64,000 nt of DNA from Pseudoneurospora amorphoporcata (taxonomy: Eukaryota > Ascomycota > Sordariomycetes > Sordariales > Sordariaceae). Location: positions 1-64,000 of the forward strand of contig MU859244.1 in NCBI GenBank assembly GCA_033297205.1, given 5' to 3'. Every line of letters begins with the position of its first letter. The stretch's first letter is position 1. Under the pieces are notes generated by a model. The model was not told the origin of the DNA, ran no database searches, and was given only the letters and a program-made list of their open reading frames with translations. A program made the translations under genes and the position numbers. Shown in pieces: positions 63,021 through 64,000 of the stretch.

Positions 63021-63941
63021 GGCCGGTGATTTCGCAAAGGGAAGGTTTGGGTTGGTTTTGGTTGGGTTGACTGCGCAAGTGAAGTTGGGTTGCGGTTTTG
63101 GGAGATGAGTTTGGTCAATGGCAGCAGCAGTCAGCTTGGAGTCGTGCGTGGAAAAAGTTGGAGACGGGGGAGAGAGCAGTTGTGGGAAGAGCTTCAGAGG
63201 TCCAGCTCGCTGGGGTTGACCTTGATTCGTGGTGTTTATCCTGCCCGGTAACAGGACGAACCGCGGCTTGTGAATGGCCAGAAAGCGATCAACACGACAC
63301 TTAAAAAGTGGAGTTGCTGCAGTAACGCTACCTGCGTGCTCTTGCCTCGACTGGCGCAACTTGGTTTGCGACTCTTGTCTTTTTTTTCCTTGGTTTTGCT
63401 CGCTGGTAATGGAATGGCACTGCACTTGGAAAGAGCAACCACTGCAACCTCAACATGGACACTTGCAAAACGCCGGCCCGGATGATGTGCACAACACCAA
63501 AGCACCACGCAACAGCCCGCGCAACTGTGCTGCGGACCACTGCAGGCCAGGGAGGAAGCGCAATGGACGGGAGCAGATTAGCGTGCGGCCTACTCTAGTG
63601 CCCCGTACCTAGGAAATGCACCCAATGCAGCTGCTGCAGGGAGACTTTTTGTCGAAATTCACCTATGAGGGGCCCGAATCGCAGCTGAAGCCAAAAATCT
63701 TGTGGCTTGCGTAACCCCAGGAGTCTCGTCTCAACCACTGATAGGCTTCAGCTTCACAGGAGCCGGTCCTCCCAATCAATCTGTAACACCACCAGCCCCC
63801 TCAAAATCGCCGGGGAGGGGTAGGGAGGTGGGAGAGTCTAGAAACAATAGAAAGACTCGGGAAAGGACGCCAGGTGGGGGGGATTTGTTTCTTGATCAAC
63901 AATTCGATATTGATGTTGAACCACCACACCCACCACTTCAG
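62282..63941. other. BUD4 promoter and intergenic region
   Basis: About 1.6 kb. It contains TAGGTAGGTAGG words at 62525-62545 and 62690, and a CGA trinucleotide run at 62991-63018. Several ORFs, up to 199 codons, lie on both strands without recognisable domains. Confidence 0.45.
62991..63018 (+). repeat. (CGA)n trinucleotide run, nine units
   Basis: CGACGACGA repeated without interruption, preceded by ACAATAACAA. In one frame it would give poly-Asp. It is located in the BUD4 upstream region. Confidence 0.85.
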
Positions 63942-64000
63942 ATGTCTCTCGATTCGGTTTCTCAGTCTGCATGTAAGCTTTCCACTTGCGGTATCATTGA
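63942..64000 (+). CDS. Possible first exon of a gene cut by the window end
   Basis: ATG at 63942 in context TTCAGATGTC encodes MSLDSVSQSA, followed by a GTAAGC donor at 63973. The preceding 150 bp are A/C-rich leader-like sequence (ACCACCACACCCACCACTTC), similar to the leaders of other genes in this window. The frame is also open through the donor to the window edge. Nothing can be said about function. Confidence 0.4.
   Translation, partial: MSLDSVSQSACKLSTCGII

Overview
This looks like a nuclear segment of a filamentous ascomycete, most likely Sordariales close to Neurospora or Sordaria. Genes are rich in GC at codon third positions and carry short introns (about 50-290 nt, mostly 50-145) with CTAAC/CTGAC branch sites. 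The gene content includes a STE3-type pheromone receptor, a CenH3 histone, an anillin-like Bud4 and a Derlin. The first 6 kb is a graveyard of retrotransposons whose stop codons fall where glutamine codons are expected (CAA/CAG to TAA/TAG), the signature of repeat-induced point mutation (RIP). All statements come from reading the sequence and from family knowledge; no database search was run.

Layout. 1-6.2 kb: nested Ty3/gypsy and Ty1/copia remnants on both strands, interrupted by three complete solo LTRs and one truncated LTR. All three complete solo LTRs have 5-bp target duplications, two perfect and one with a single mismatch. 6.5-8.5 kb: a tRNA-like relic and a possible 3' gene fragment. 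8.5-13.8 kb: three consecutive genes for mitochondrial proteins: cardiolipin synthase (+), the MnmG/MTO1 tRNA-modification enzyme (-) and the RIM1-type single-strand DNA-binding protein (-). 15.3-17.6 kb: the a-pheromone receptor gene (PRE-1/STE3 type). 18.2-18.5 kb: a small gene that appears broken by two compensating single-base indels. 18.5-30.3 kb: about 12 kb with no gene I can support. 30.4-33.0 kb: an 869-residue CRIB-domain protein. 33-41.2 kb: another gene-poor stretch with a few doubtful ORFs.

41.2-64 kb is gene-dense: an SREBP-like bHLH factor (+), a Pol III-transcribed tRNA-like gene with a perfect B box and T8 terminator (+), a 21-bp minisatellite with an 88-bp higher-order repeat, CenH3/CENP-A (-), Derlin/DER1 (+), acireductone dioxygenase (-), an SDR oxidoreductase (+), a Lys/Glu-rich small protein (-), the FAF1-type rRNA-processing protein (-), HIS6/HisA isomerase (+), and the 1401-residue Bud4 homologue (-). 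The first exon of a further gene (+) may be cut by the window end.

How they fit together. Most genes are housekeeping: mitochondrial membrane lipid, tRNA modification and mtDNA maintenance; centromere identity; ER quality control; methionine salvage; histidine synthesis; small-subunit ribosome assembly; and Rho/Cdc42 or septin-linked morphogenesis. The receptor adds mating. I saw no biosynthetic cluster or prokaryote-like defence system. The features most worth a second look are the nested LTR stratigraphy, the odd Pol III gene, the minisatellite beside CenH3, and the twice-shifted small gene.
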